Below are positions 19,951 through 28,056 of a DNA stretch of 64,000 bases, in pieces. The stretch lies in contig NZ_LMHU01000006.1 in assembly GCF_001428505.1 (NCBI RefSeq), forward strand, positions 186,712-250,711, given 5' to 3'. A program made the position numbers and the translations under genes. The notes beneath the pieces are model-generated. The model saw only the letters and a program-made list of their open reading frames with translations, was not told the DNA's origin and searched no databases. Within the stretch, counting starts at the first letter, position 1; every line of letters starts with the position of its first letter. This DNA is from Terrabacter sp. Root181. Lineage in GTDB: Bacteria; Actinomycetota; Actinomycetes; Actinomycetales; Dermatophilaceae.

Positions 19951-20760
19951 TCACAGCGGAGGCCACGGCACCGACGGCCAGTCGGGGCTGGGAAAGGGGT
20001 GCACGCCGCGGTCGAGGAGCCGCCGGATCCGCTGGGCCAGGGCGTCCACGTCGTCCTCGGGGAGCAGCGCGAGGAGTCGCTCCCGCGGCCCGTCGTCGGC
20101 GAGCGCGTCGCGCAGGCGCTTCAGACGCAGGAGGTCGTCCTCGGCGATCGGCTCGCCCGCCCAGCCCCACAGCACCGTGCGCAGCTTGGGGGTCGGCGAG
20201 AACGTCACGCCGTGGTCGATGGCCCAGAGGCGACCGTCCCGGTCACGCAGGCAGTGCGATCCCTTGCGGTCGGAGTTGTTGAGGACCGCGTCGAGCACGG
20301 CGAGGGACCGCACGTCGTCGGCGCCCGAGTGCACGACCGTGACGGCAGAGCCCCCGGGCGTCTCGCCGTCGAAGACCGCGTGCCAGCCGTCGGGGATGTG
20401 CCCCTCGGGCACGAGGTCCACGACGACGTCGTCGGCGACGGGCTCGAACGGGTCACCGATCCACAGCTGCACCGAACCGGGGCCGAGGGGTCCGTCGCGC
20501 AGGACGGTCGGAGGGACGACGTGCCAGCCGCCCAGCTCCGAGACCACCTGCGCCGCGACCTCACGTCCGGCCAGCGTGCCCTCCGGGAAGTCCCAGAGGG
20601 GCCGCTCGCCCCGGACCGGCTTGTAGATGACGTGGCCGCCGGGCACGCTGGAGATGCGTGCGACGACCGCGAGGTTCGAGGACTCCGTGATGCGCCCGAG
20701 GACCTCGAGCTCGCCGCTCAGGTCGACCGGCGGCAGGGTCGCGTCAGCGCTTGTAGCCAT
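19951..20760 (-). CDS. SCO1664 family protein (PI3/4-kinase-like fold)
   Basis: 269 residues. It matches the actinobacterial SCO1664 family found between DUF3090 and mshC. Kinase-like features are HVIYKPVRGERPLWDFPEGTL (candidate ATP-lysine), VLDAVLNNSDRKGSHCL with a catalytic-loop-like NNSDRKG, and LWAIDHGVTFS resembling a metal-binding DHG/DFG. The substrate is unknown. It overlaps the DUF3090 gene by 17 bp and is certainly co-transcribed with it. A link to mycothiol or proteasome biology is inference from conserved order. Confidence 0.82.
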   Translation of the reverse strand: MATSADATLPPVDLSGELEVLGRITESSNLAVVARISSVPGGHVIYKPVRGERPLWDFPEGTLAGREVAAQVVSELGGWHVVPPTVLRDGPLGPGSVQLWIGDPFEPVADDVVVDLVPEGHIPDGWHAVFDGETPGGSAVTVVHSGADDVRSLAVLDAVLNNSDRKGSHCLRDRDGRLWAIDHGVTFSPTPKLRTVLWGWAGEPIAEDDLLRLKRLRDALADDGPRERLLALLPEDDVDALAQRIRRLLDRGVHPFPSPDWPSVPWPPL

Positions 20761-21289
20761 TGGCCCGCGGGCAGATGTGGCCCGTGGGGTCGAGCGGGCT
20801 GCCGCAGAAGGGGCACGGTGGACGGCCTGCGGCGACGAGCGCGTTGCTGCGTCGCGCGAAGGCGCGGGCCTCGGCCGGCGTCAGCGCGACCCGGATCGAG
20901 TTGCGTTCGAGCGGACCCACCTCGTCGTCCGCTTCCTCGTCGACCTCGTCGGGGTCGTGGTCGTGGCACTCGATGACGACCTTCTGCGCCTCCTCGTCCC
21001 ACGCGAGGGAGAGGGTCTGCACGTGCCAGTCCTCGTCGAACGGCGTCTGCAGCGGGTCGGTGTCCTCGGGCGCTCCGCCGGGCTCTCCCGGCTCGACGGC
21101 CGCGGCCGGGGCGAGCTGGTCGAGCACGTCGTTGATGCGGTCGGCAAGGATCGAGACCTGCTGCTTCTCGACCCCGACGGTGACGACGAGGGGGCCGGTG
21201 CTCGCCTGGAGGTAGAAGGCCCGCTGGCCGGCGGGGCCGACCGTCCCGGCGACGAACCGGTCAGCGGGATCGAAGTCCTGGACCGTCAT
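20744..21289 (-). CDS. DUF3090 family protein with C-terminal zinc-ribbon-like motif
   Basis: 181 residues. The family core is DRFVAGTVGPAGQRAFYLQA, then VSILADRINDVLDQL, then RVALTPAEARAFARRSN. The C-terminus holds CPFCGSPLDPTGHICPRANG, which could bind zinc through three cysteines and a histidine. The middle is rich in Asp and Glu. Function is unknown. The ATG at 21289 is favoured over the upstream Met at 21310 because TAGGGT lies 7 nt before it (leaderless). It overlaps the SCO1664-type gene downstream by 17 bp. Confidence 0.88.
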   Translation of the reverse strand: MTVQDFDPADRFVAGTVGPAGQRAFYLQASTGPLVVTVGVEKQQVSILADRINDVLDQLAPAAAVEPGEPGGAPEDTDPLQTPFDEDWHVQTLSLAWDEEAQKVVIECHDHDPDEVDEEADDEVGPLERNSIRVALTPAEARAFARRSNALVAAGRPPCPFCGSPLDPTGHICPRANGYKR

Positions 21290-21299
21290 GCGCTCGACC

Positions 21300-22031
21300 C
21301 TATCCGACACCTCCGGGTGCCCCGGCGCCCCCGCCCACGACGGCGTCGCCCTCCTCGGCGGCCGGCTTCTCGGGCGGTCGCAGCCCCGTCAGGTCTCCCC
21401 CGACGTCGTTGAGCCGCAACACGAACGGCTTGCGGCTCGTGTAGCGCACGACGCTCACCGAGGCCGGGTCGACGTTGATCCGCTGGAAGTCGTCGAGGTG
21501 GGCGCCGGTGGCGTGCGACAGGATCGACTTGATGACGTCACCGTGCGACACCGCGACCCAGACCGCGTCCTTGCCGTGCGTCTCGAGGATGCGCGCGTCG
21601 GTCTCGCGGACGGCGCGCAGGGCGCGCTCCTGCATCTCCACCATCGACTCGGCGGGGTATGCCGCCGAGTCAGGGAAGCGCGCCTCGCTGGGTCGGTCCT
21701 GGACGACCTTCCACAGCTCCTCCTTCGCGAGCTCCGCGATGGGCCGCCCGGTCCACGCGCCGTAGCGGCACTCCCCCAGACCGTCGTGGATGCTGCGGGC
21801 CACGTGCGCCGGCAGCCCAGCAGCCAGCAGGTCGGCGGTCTGCACGCAGCGGTCGAGCGGTGAGCTGACGACCTCGACGACGGGCAGCACTGCGGCGGCG
21901 AGCCGCTGGCCGACGGCGGCGGCCTGCGCCTCGCCCGTCTCGTCGAGGAAGACCCCGGGCATCCAGCCGGCGAGGGTGCCGGCGGTGTTGGAGGTGGAGC
22001 GCCCGTGGCGCACGAAGATGACGGTGGGCAC
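21300..22031 (-). CDS. MSMEG_4193-type histidine phosphatase (putative phosphomutase)
   Basis: 243 residues. A histidine phosphatase core is plain: IFVRHGRSTSNTAG (phospho-accepting His), SSPLDRCVQTADLL, then VAVSHGDVIKSIL with the second catalytic His. A conserved C-terminal extension (SRKPFVLRLNDVGGDL) is typical of the group encoded beside DUF3090 and mshC. The substrate is not known. The GTG at 22031 is chosen because TAGGGT lies 7 nt upstream (minus strand, 22039-22044). Ten bases separate it from DUF3090, so a three-gene unit is likely. Confidence 0.87.
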   Translation of the reverse strand: MPTVIFVRHGRSTSNTAGTLAGWMPGVFLDETGEAQAAAVGQRLAAAVLPVVEVVSSPLDRCVQTADLLAAGLPAHVARSIHDGLGECRYGAWTGRPIAELAKEELWKVVQDRPSEARFPDSAAYPAESMVEMQERALRAVRETDARILETHGKDAVWVAVSHGDVIKSILSHATGAHLDDFQRINVDPASVSVVRYTSRKPFVLRLNDVGGDLTGLRPPEKPAAEEGDAVVGGGAGAPGGVG

Positions 22032-22122
22032 GATCGCCACCCTAGCCCGCCCCTGCACCGTCGCCCGGCGGCCTACGCCAGCCTGCGAGACGTCGGGGAG
22101 CGGACGTGGTGAAGTAGGAGAT

Positions 22123-23124
22123 GTGATCGTGGACAAGGCCATCTACCGCAACGGCCGGCGGCAAGGGTGCGGCGACCTCAGCGACGAGCTCGACGTGCTG
22201 CGCCTCACCCAGGACGGCTTCCTCTGGATCGGCCTCAAGGACCCGACCGACCAGGAGTTCGACCTCGTCAACGAGGAGCTTCACCTGCACCCGCTCGCCG
22301 TGGAGGACGCGGTCAACGGCCACCAGCGGGCCAAGATCGAGAAGTACGAGTCGTCGGTGTTCGTCGTGCTCAAGACGCTGCGCTACATCGAGGCGACGAG
22401 CGACATCGAGACCGGCGAGGTCATGCTCTTCATCGGCGACCGGTTCGTCGTGACCGTCCGGCACGGTGAGGGCAACCCGTTGGCCGGCGTGCGCCAGCGT
22501 CTCGAGACCGAGCCCGAGCGCCTCGGCCACGGCGCCATGACCGTGCTCCACGCCGTCATGGACTCCGTCGTGGACAACTACCTCGTCGTCGACCGGGAGG
22601 TGCGCAGGGACCTCGAGCAGATCGAGGAGCAGGTGTTCGCCTCCCACCTCGGCGGCGACGCCAACACGATCTACCGCCTCAAGCGCGAGGTGCTCGAGTT
22701 CCGCCGGGCCAGCCAGCCGCTGGCCGACACCCTGACGCAGTTCATGGAGCGGGCGCGGGGCCGCGGCCTCACGGAGGAGATGCTGCCCTTCTTCCGTGAC
22801 GTCGCCGACCACCTGCGACTCGTCAACGACCACGTCGAGTCCTACGACCGCCTCCTGACCGACGTGCTGTCGGCCCATCTCGCGAGCGTCTCGGTCAAGC
22901 AGAACGAGGACATGCGCCGGATCTCCGCATGGGTCGCGATCGCGGCAGTGCCCACGATGATCGCCGGCATCTACGGCATGAACTTCGAGCACATGCCCGA
23001 GCTGACCGCGAGCGTCCACCTCGGCCGCGGGGAGTTCCAGTACGGCTACTTCCTCGTGCTCGGGGTCATGGCGGCCGCGTGCATCGGCCTCTACCGCGCG
23101 TTCAAGCGCTCGGGCTGGCTCTAG
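22123..23124 (+). CDS. corA: CorA-type magnesium/cobalt channel
   Basis: 333 residues. The N-terminal cytoplasmic domain is followed by a long helix (~200-275) and two C-terminal membrane segments (~275-295 and ~308-328). The selectivity signature YGMNFEHMPEL lies between them. A basic C-terminus RAFKRSGW fits the inside. The GTG at 22123 gives the family-like opening VIVDKAIYRNGRR; the GTG at 22129 has better spacing to TAGGAG and cannot be excluded. It is divergent from the phosphomutase gene. Confidence 0.93.
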   Translation: MIVDKAIYRNGRRQGCGDLSDELDVLRLTQDGFLWIGLKDPTDQEFDLVNEELHLHPLAVEDAVNGHQRAKIEKYESSVFVVLKTLRYIEATSDIETGEVMLFIGDRFVVTVRHGEGNPLAGVRQRLETEPERLGHGAMTVLHAVMDSVVDNYLVVDREVRRDLEQIEEQVFASHLGGDANTIYRLKREVLEFRRASQPLADTLTQFMERARGRGLTEEMLPFFRDVADHLRLVNDHVESYDRLLTDVLSAHLASVSVKQNEDMRRISAWVAIAAVPTMIAGIYGMNFEHMPELTASVHLGRGEFQYGYFLVLGVMAAACIGLYRAFKRSGWL

Positions 23125-23134
23125 CGACGGCGAA

Positions 23135-23164
23135 CGGCCGGCTCCCACGGATGGGAGCCGGCCG
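23135..23164. terminator. bidirectional terminator between corA and uppP
   Basis: Perfect 13-bp inverted repeat (23135-23147 and 23152-23164) with a 4-nt CGGA loop between two convergent genes. No T-tract, as is common in GC-rich actinobacteria. Confidence 0.82.
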
Positions 23165-23185
23165 CCCGGGGTGTCGGGTCGGGCC

Positions 23186-24046
23186 TCAGGTCGCGGTGAT
23201 GACGCCACCCGCGAGGACCCCGGCCAGCAGCACGCCGAGCACGACTCGGTACCAGACGAAGGGCATCAGGGTGTTGCTCGCGACGAAGCGCAGCAGCCAG
23301 GCGATCGACGCGTAGGCCACGACGAAGGCCACGACGAGGCCGACGAGCACCGGGCCGATGCCCAGGGCCGACAGACCGTCCTTCTCCTCGACGGACTGGA
23401 AGAGACCGGCGGCGGTGAGGGCCGGGATCGCGAGGAAGAAGCTGAGCCGCGTGGCCGTGACGCGGTCGATGCCGCGGGCGATGCCGGCGGAGATCGTCGC
23501 GCCCGAGCGCGACACACCGGGGATGAGCGAGAAGCACTGGATGAGCCCGATGACGACGCCGTCGACCGGGCGCACGGAGTGCTCGCCACGCAGCTGTCCT
23601 CGAGCCTCGTAGCCGGCGTAGATGCGCTCGGCGAGGACCATGACGACGCTCCAGAGGAGCAGCGCCGCCGCCACCACCCAGAGGCTGCGCAGCCCGCCCG
23701 AGATGAGGTCGCGCCCGAGGAAGCCGACGATCCCGACCGGGATCGAGCCGATCACGACAGCCCACGCGAGGTTGTAGTCGGGGTCCTTGCGGCCCTCCGC
23801 CGTGGCGAGACCGCGAACCCACGCGAGCGCGAAGCGCACGATGTCGCGGAAGAAGAAGAGGAGCGTCGCCGCGATCGCGCCGAGCTGGATGACAGCGGTG
23901 TAGGCCGTCACGGCCGGGTCGCTCACCTCGAGGCCGAGCAGCTTCTCGGTGATGGTCAGGTGGCCGGTCGAGGACACCGGAAGGTACTCGGTGAGGCCTT
24001 CGACGACACCGAGGATGACGGCGTCGAGGTAGCTGAGGTCAGCCAT
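23186..24046 (-). CDS. uppP: undecaprenyl-diphosphate phosphatase UppP/BacA
   Basis: 286 residues, about eight membrane segments. It recycles the lipid carrier of cell wall synthesis by removing one phosphate from undecaprenyl diphosphate. The two catalytic signatures are VVEGLTEYLPVSSTGHL (~14-30) and IPGVSRSGATISAG (~174-187). The final step of the synteny with M. tuberculosis (Rv2136c) is kept. A run of about 170 bp upstream, to the next gene, holds nothing I recognise. Confidence 0.95.
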   Translation of the reverse strand: MADLSYLDAVILGVVEGLTEYLPVSSTGHLTITEKLLGLEVSDPAVTAYTAVIQLGAIAATLLFFFRDIVRFALAWVRGLATAEGRKDPDYNLAWAVVIGSIPVGIVGFLGRDLISGGLRSLWVVAAALLLWSVVMVLAERIYAGYEARGQLRGEHSVRPVDGVVIGLIQCFSLIPGVSRSGATISAGIARGIDRVTATRLSFFLAIPALTAAGLFQSVEEKDGLSALGIGPVLVGLVVAFVVAYASIAWLLRFVASNTLMPFVWYRVVLGVLLAGVLAGGVITAT

Positions 24047-24216
24047 GGGTCAGGGTGGGCCTTCTGCGCAGGAGGGAATGGACGGGCCGCGGGTCCCGAC
24101 GGGGAGCGGCCGCTGGGCACAATGTCGCACCCTATCCACAACGTGGACTGGGAAAGCTCAGGGGCGAGCGGCGCGGAGGCGAAGTCCTCGGGAACGTCCG
24201 GCGGCGCGTGCCACGT

Positions 24217-25284
24217 CTACCGGGTCGGGGTGAGACCGGTGGTCGCGGCCACGACCTCCAGCGTCGCCAGCGCCTGGTCGCGCGTCATGCCGCCGCCGAC
24301 GGCCACCGCCAGCGTGGTGACGCCGGCCGCCTCGTAGCGACCGAGCCGCTGGGCGATCCGCCGTGGTGAGCCGAGCAGGGCCGTCTCGTCGATGAACTCG
24401 AGAGGCACGGCCGCCGCGGCCTCGCGGTGACGGCCGGCGAGGTAGAGGTCCTGGATGCGCGCCGCGTCCTCCTCGAAGCCCATCCGGCACGCGAGCTGGT
24501 TGTAGAAGTTCTGCTCGCGTGAGCCCATGCCACCGATGTAGAGCGCGCAGTAGTCGCGCACGTGGTCCGCCGCCTCCGCGACGTCGTCGACGAGGACGAC
24601 GGGCGTCGTCGCCACGACGTCGAAGCCGGTCATCGGTGCCTCTGCAGGGCCTCGCCCACCCCGGCGCCGCCCCGTCTCGAGGGTGGCGAGCAGGTCGGCG
24701 GCGTGCTCGGGGCTGAAGAAGATCGCGAGCCAGCCGTCGGCGATCTCGCCGGTCAGCTCGAGGTTCTTGGGCCCGACCGCCGCGAGGTAGACCGGGAGGT
24801 CAGGACGGACCGGGCGCGCCGAGAGCTTGAGCGGCTTGCCGGGGCCGTCCGGCAGCGGGAGCGGGTAGTGCGGTCCCGCGTGCGTGACCGTGTCGCGGCG
24901 CAGCGCGGCCCGCACGATCTCGACGTAGTCGCGCGTGCGGCCGAGGGGGCTGCGGAACGGCACACCGTGCCAGCCCTCGCTGACCTGGGGACCCGACACC
25001 CCGAGCCCGAGCCGGAACCGGCCGCCGGACATCGTGTCGATCGTCGCGGCCGTCATCGCCGTCATCGCCGGGGTGCGCCCCGGGATCTGCATGACGGCAG
25101 ACCCGAGGCCGACGTGCTCGGTCAGGGCCCCGATCCAGGCGAGCATCGACGGGCTGTCGGAGCCGTAGGCCTCGGCCACCCACACGCTGTCGAAGCCGAG
25201 CCGGTCCGCGGCCTGCGCGACCGCCACTTGGTCCGGGCCTGTCGTGCCGCGTCCCCAGTAGCCGAGATTCACACCGATCCTCAT
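24217..25284 (-). CDS. F420-dependent LLM-class oxidoreductase
   Basis: 355 residues, a luciferase-like TIM barrel. The opening MRIGVNLGYWGRG, the strand DSVWVAEAYGSD, and TMSGGRFRLGLGVSGPQVSEGWHG match the F420-binding actinobacterial group (TIGR03559-like). It probably reduces or oxidises a small molecule with F420; the substrate is unknown. The ATG at 25284 is supported by TAGCCT 7 nt upstream (minus strand, 25292-25297). It is divergent from the aldo/keto reductase, with facing leaderless promoters in 75 bp. Confidence 0.86.
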   Translation of the reverse strand: MRIGVNLGYWGRGTTGPDQVAVAQAADRLGFDSVWVAEAYGSDSPSMLAWIGALTEHVGLGSAVMQIPGRTPAMTAMTAATIDTMSGGRFRLGLGVSGPQVSEGWHGVPFRSPLGRTRDYVEIVRAALRRDTVTHAGPHYPLPLPDGPGKPLKLSARPVRPDLPVYLAAVGPKNLELTGEIADGWLAIFFSPEHAADLLATLETGRRRGGRGPAEAPMTGFDVVATTPVVLVDDVAEAADHVRDYCALYIGGMGSREQNFYNQLACRMGFEEDAARIQDLYLAGRHREAAAAVPLEFIDETALLGSPRRIAQRLGRYEAAGVTTLAVAVGGGMTRDQALATLEVVAATTGLTPTR

Positions 25285-25359
25285 GGAACGCAGGCTATCG
25301 GCGCACCCGCCGACGTGGCGGACGGTCGAGGTGCGGCGTCGCCCACTACCGTTCGAGGC
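25285..25359. promoter_or_regulatory. back-to-back leaderless promoters
   Basis: Two -10-like hexamers face away from each other: TAGCCT (minus strand, 25292-25297, 7 nt before the LLM start) and TACCGT (plus strand, 25347-25352, 7 nt before the aldo/keto reductase start). No ribosome binding site is visible for either gene. No operator-like repeat is seen. Confidence 0.6.
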
Positions 25360-26295
25360 ATGCGCAGGCGTCTCGGCTCGTCCGGTCTCACGGTCACCCC
25401 GCTCGCCCTCGGGACCATGCTCTGGGGCAACGCCGTCGACCGCCACGAGGCCGGCGACCACCTGCGCGCCTTCGTCGAGGCGGGCGGCAACCTCGTCGAC
25501 ACGGCGTTCGGCTACGGCGGCGGCGACGCGGAGACCATCCTCGGCGGCCTGCTGGACGGCGAGGTCCCGCGTGACGACCTCGTCATCTGCACCAAGGCCG
25601 GGATCTCGCGGGCGGGCGGTGAGCGCCGGGTCGATGTGTCGCGGCGCGGCCTGATGTCCCAGCTGGAGACGTCGTTGCGCCGACTCGGCACCGACCACGT
25701 CGACCTCTGGCTAGTGCACACGTGGTCCGACGACGTGCCCCTGTCCGAGACGCTCTCCGCGCTCGAGTGGGCCGCGACGTCGGGGAGGGCCCGCTACGTC
25801 GGCGTCTCGAACTACTCCGGCTGGCAGTCCGCCCGCGCCTACAGCCTGCTCGAGTCGGCGCGAATCCCCTTGGTGGCCAACGAGATCGAATACTCCTTGG
25901 TATGCCGTACGCCGGAGCACGAGGTCGCGTCGGCTGCCACGTCGCTCGGCTTCGGCCTGCTTCCCTGGTCGCCACTGGGACGCGGCGTGCTGACCGGGAA
26001 GTACCGCAACGGCATACCGTCGGGCTCGCGCGCCGCGTCGAACGACTTCCCGGGCTTCGCCGAACGCTTCCTCGACGAGCAGACCACACGTGTCGCGCAC
26101 GCGGTGGCGATGGCCGCCCGGGGGCTCGGCGCCAAGCCCGGCGAGGTGGCGCTCTCGTGGGTGCGCGACCGACCCGGTGTCGCCGCGCCGATCGTCGGGG
26201 TGCGCACGACGGCGCAGCTGCGATCGGCGCTCGCGAGCCTCGAGCTGTCACTGCCGTCGGAGATCGTGGCGGCTCTGGACGACGTCTCGGCCTAG
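25360..26295 (+). CDS. aldo/keto reductase
   Basis: 311 residues, a TIM barrel NADPH-dependent carbonyl reductase. The catalytic tetrad is visible: Asp and Tyr in NLVDTAFGYGGGDAE, Lys in VICTKAGIS, and His in DLWLVHTWSDD. The NADPH phosphate site is near IVGVRTTAQLRSAL. The group with SRRGLMSQLETSLRRL is common in actinobacteria and acts on unidentified aldehydes. Start ATG by leaderless -10 TACCGT. Confidence 0.88.
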   Translation: MRRRLGSSGLTVTPLALGTMLWGNAVDRHEAGDHLRAFVEAGGNLVDTAFGYGGGDAETILGGLLDGEVPRDDLVICTKAGISRAGGERRVDVSRRGLMSQLETSLRRLGTDHVDLWLVHTWSDDVPLSETLSALEWAATSGRARYVGVSNYSGWQSARAYSLLESARIPLVANEIEYSLVCRTPEHEVASAATSLGFGLLPWSPLGRGVLTGKYRNGIPSGSRAASNDFPGFAERFLDEQTTRVAHAVAMAARGLGAKPGEVALSWVRDRPGVAAPIVGVRTTAQLRSALASLELSLPSEIVAALDDVSA

Positions 26296-26316
26296 CCCGG
26301 GACGAGCCGCCCGGCG

Positions 26317-26721
26317 TCAGGCCCGGGCGTCGGACTCCTCGGTCACGCCGTCGTCGTCGAGGTCATCCTCGTCGTCGTCCTCATAGTCGTCGTCATCGTC
26401 ATCGTCGTCGTCGTCGTCATCATCGTCGTCATCGTCGTCGTCTTCGTCGTAGTCGTCCGAGTCGAGCCCGGCGTAGACGCGGCCCTCGGTGCCGTCCTCG
26501 TCCTCGTGCCCGTCGAAGTCGTCGCCGTAGATCGCCAGGGGCGTCGCGACCTCGGTCGCCTCGTAGAGCGCCTCGTCGTAGTCGTCGAAGGCCTCGGCCA
26601 GGTCCTGCGCCGCGGCCATCACCATGGGGTGGTCGGGGTCTCGGCTCGCGTTCGCGGCCTCGAGGTGGCGTTCGAGGGCGGCGATCAGCTGCTCGAGAGC
26701 AGCGCGGGGGTCCACGGTCAT
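26317..26721 (-). CDS. small hypothetical protein with a poly-aspartate tail
   Basis: 134 residues. The first ~65 form amphipathic helices (PRAALEQLIAALERHLEAAN, then AAAQDLAEAFDDYDEALYE). From ~70 the chain is almost purely acidic, with an uninterrupted run of about 17 Asp. The run is encoded by GAC/GAT repeats at about 26395-26450, which are prone to slippage. Homologous actinobacterial genes are sometimes labelled primosomal protein without evidence. TACGGT, 6 nt before the ATG, suggests a leaderless mRNA. The tail may bind cations or basic proteins. Confidence 0.7.
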   Translation of the reverse strand: MTVDPRAALEQLIAALERHLEAANASRDPDHPMVMAAAQDLAEAFDDYDEALYEATEVATPLAIYGDDFDGHEDEDGTEGRVYAGLDSDDYDEDDDDDDDDDDDDDDDDDDDYEDDDEDDLDDDGVTEESDARA

Positions 26722-26791
26722 GCTTCGACCGTAGTCGACCCGCCCGAGCCAGAGAACCGATTACGGGCCCGGAAACGCCCGGGAACGCAGC

Positions 26792-26824
26792 GGTCCCGCA
26801 GCGAGTCGTGCTCGCTGCGGGACC
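26792..26824. terminator. hairpin terminator downstream of the lipoprotein gene
   Basis: Perfect 14-bp inverted repeat (26792-26805 and 26811-26824) with a 5-nt loop, 48 bp after the stop of the minus-strand lipoprotein gene. Confidence 0.75.
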
Positions 26825-26871
26825 GTTCACGCGTGGTTGGCGGGCCGTTCACCCGCCGCCCTCGCGGCGTG

Positions 26872-27666
26872 TCACATGGGGGCCTTGACGGTGTCGGCGG
26901 CCGGCGGCGCCGTGATGTCGACCGGCTCGCCGTACTTGCTCATCGTCATGTCCGCCTTGACGCCGGACAGGTCGAAGGTGACCTTGCGCAGCTGGTTCTT
27001 GTCGTCGAGCCACGCGGTGTACGTGATGGTGGCGGGCAGCTTCGTCTTCTGGTCGGCCGGCAGCTGGGCCTGCATCGCCGTCGTGTCCAGCGTCAGGTCG
27101 TACTTCCACGTCTTCTCGCCGTCGACGGTGTCCTCGCCGACGTACTTCACGTCCTGCACGGCTGCGCCGAACTGGTCGTACATCTTGGTCGGGTCGGCCT
27201 GGTCGAGCGACTGCGAGAGCTGCTTGCCCAGCGTCGAGCTGCTGTCGATGACGGCCCACTTCCCCGCAGCGAGGCCCGGGAAGCCCTTCATGTAGACCTT
27301 GTCGTCGACGAGGATCATGTCGACCTTCATCGAGGGGCCCATGTCCATCGTCATCTTCATGGCCGGGTTGCTCGCGTCGACCTTCGTGTCGCCGGTGATC
27401 GCGATCTTCTGGCCGGCGGCGTCCATCGCCATCGTCACGTGGGCCGTGGTGGCGTTCTTGCCGGCGGCCTTCATGGCTGCGACGAACGACGCCTTGTCCT
27501 TGAAGGGCTGGCCCGCTGCGGGTGCGTTGCTCGTCGCGGCGGCCGAGCCGGCCTGGGTCTGGCCGGTCGTGGGGGCCGGGCTCTCGCTCTTGCCGCAGGC
27601 GGCGACGCCGAGGACGGCCGGCAGGACGATGACTGCTGCCGCGATGCGGCGGGTGTTCCAATTCAT
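26872..27666 (-). CDS. LppX/LprAFG-type lipoprotein
   Basis: 264 residues. The signal peptide ends in the lipobox VAAC (LPAVLGVAACGKSES, Cys24), so the protein is lipid-anchored on the outer face of the membrane. A Ser/Ala/Gly-rich linker follows, then one beta-rich domain (~55-264) of the LolA/LppX kind, with FKDKASFVAAMKAAGKN, MKVDMILVDDKVYMKGF and WKYDLTLDTT. Relatives carry lipids or lipoglycans across the cell envelope; the cargo here is unknown. The ATG has a very strong site, AGGAGGT, 10 nt upstream, and the gene stands alone. Confidence 0.85.
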   Translation of the reverse strand: MNWNTRRIAAAVIVLPAVLGVAACGKSESPAPTTGQTQAGSAAATSNAPAAGQPFKDKASFVAAMKAAGKNATTAHVTMAMDAAGQKIAITGDTKVDASNPAMKMTMDMGPSMKVDMILVDDKVYMKGFPGLAAGKWAVIDSSSTLGKQLSQSLDQADPTKMYDQFGAAVQDVKYVGEDTVDGEKTWKYDLTLDTTAMQAQLPADQKTKLPATITYTAWLDDKNQLRKVTFDLSGVKADMTMSKYGEPVDITAPPAADTVKAPM

Positions 27667-27849
27667 GTGTGGTGACCTCCTGGGCCCTTGACGCCGGGCT
27701 GTGCCAGGCGGTTCCCCCGTTCGCCGCGCGGGACCTCGCACGGTCCCGGTCTCGCGACAGGATGACCCATCGACGGTACCGCGACCACCTGGCGCCACAC
27801 CGCGCATACGGTCTCGGTGGTGTGACGGTTGGTGTCAGAATGGACGGCG

Positions 27850-28035
27850 ATGACGGAGTACGAGTACCGGGTCCTCACGTTCGACCGCCACACGTCGAAG
27901 GCCCAGGCCAGACAGGCGGTGCGCGAGCACGCCGAGTACGGCCGTTGGGAGCTCTCGCGCACGGTGATCTACGAGGGCGGCGTGCGGCGGATGTGGCTGC
28001 GGCGCAGGATCATGCGCGTCGAGCGCACCGCCTGA
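27850..28035 (+). CDS. DUF5703 family small protein
   Basis: 61 residues, the full length of the family. MTEYEYRVLTFDR, HAEYGRWELSRT and EGGVRRMWLRRRI are the conserved blocks. The C-terminus is strongly basic. Function unknown. Start at 27850 rather than the upstream GTG, because the family begins with MTEYEYRVLT; CAGAAT lies 8 nt before it as a possible -10. Confidence 0.8.
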   Translation: MTEYEYRVLTFDRHTSKAQARQAVREHAEYGRWELSRTVIYEGGVRRMWLRRRIMRVERTA

Positions 28036-28056
28036 CCCGACGTGGCCGCGCCCGGC

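Noticed and set aside
24132-24142. DnaA-box-like TATCCACA
   Set aside because: A single near-match, no cluster, no dnaA or dnaN nearby; expected by chance.
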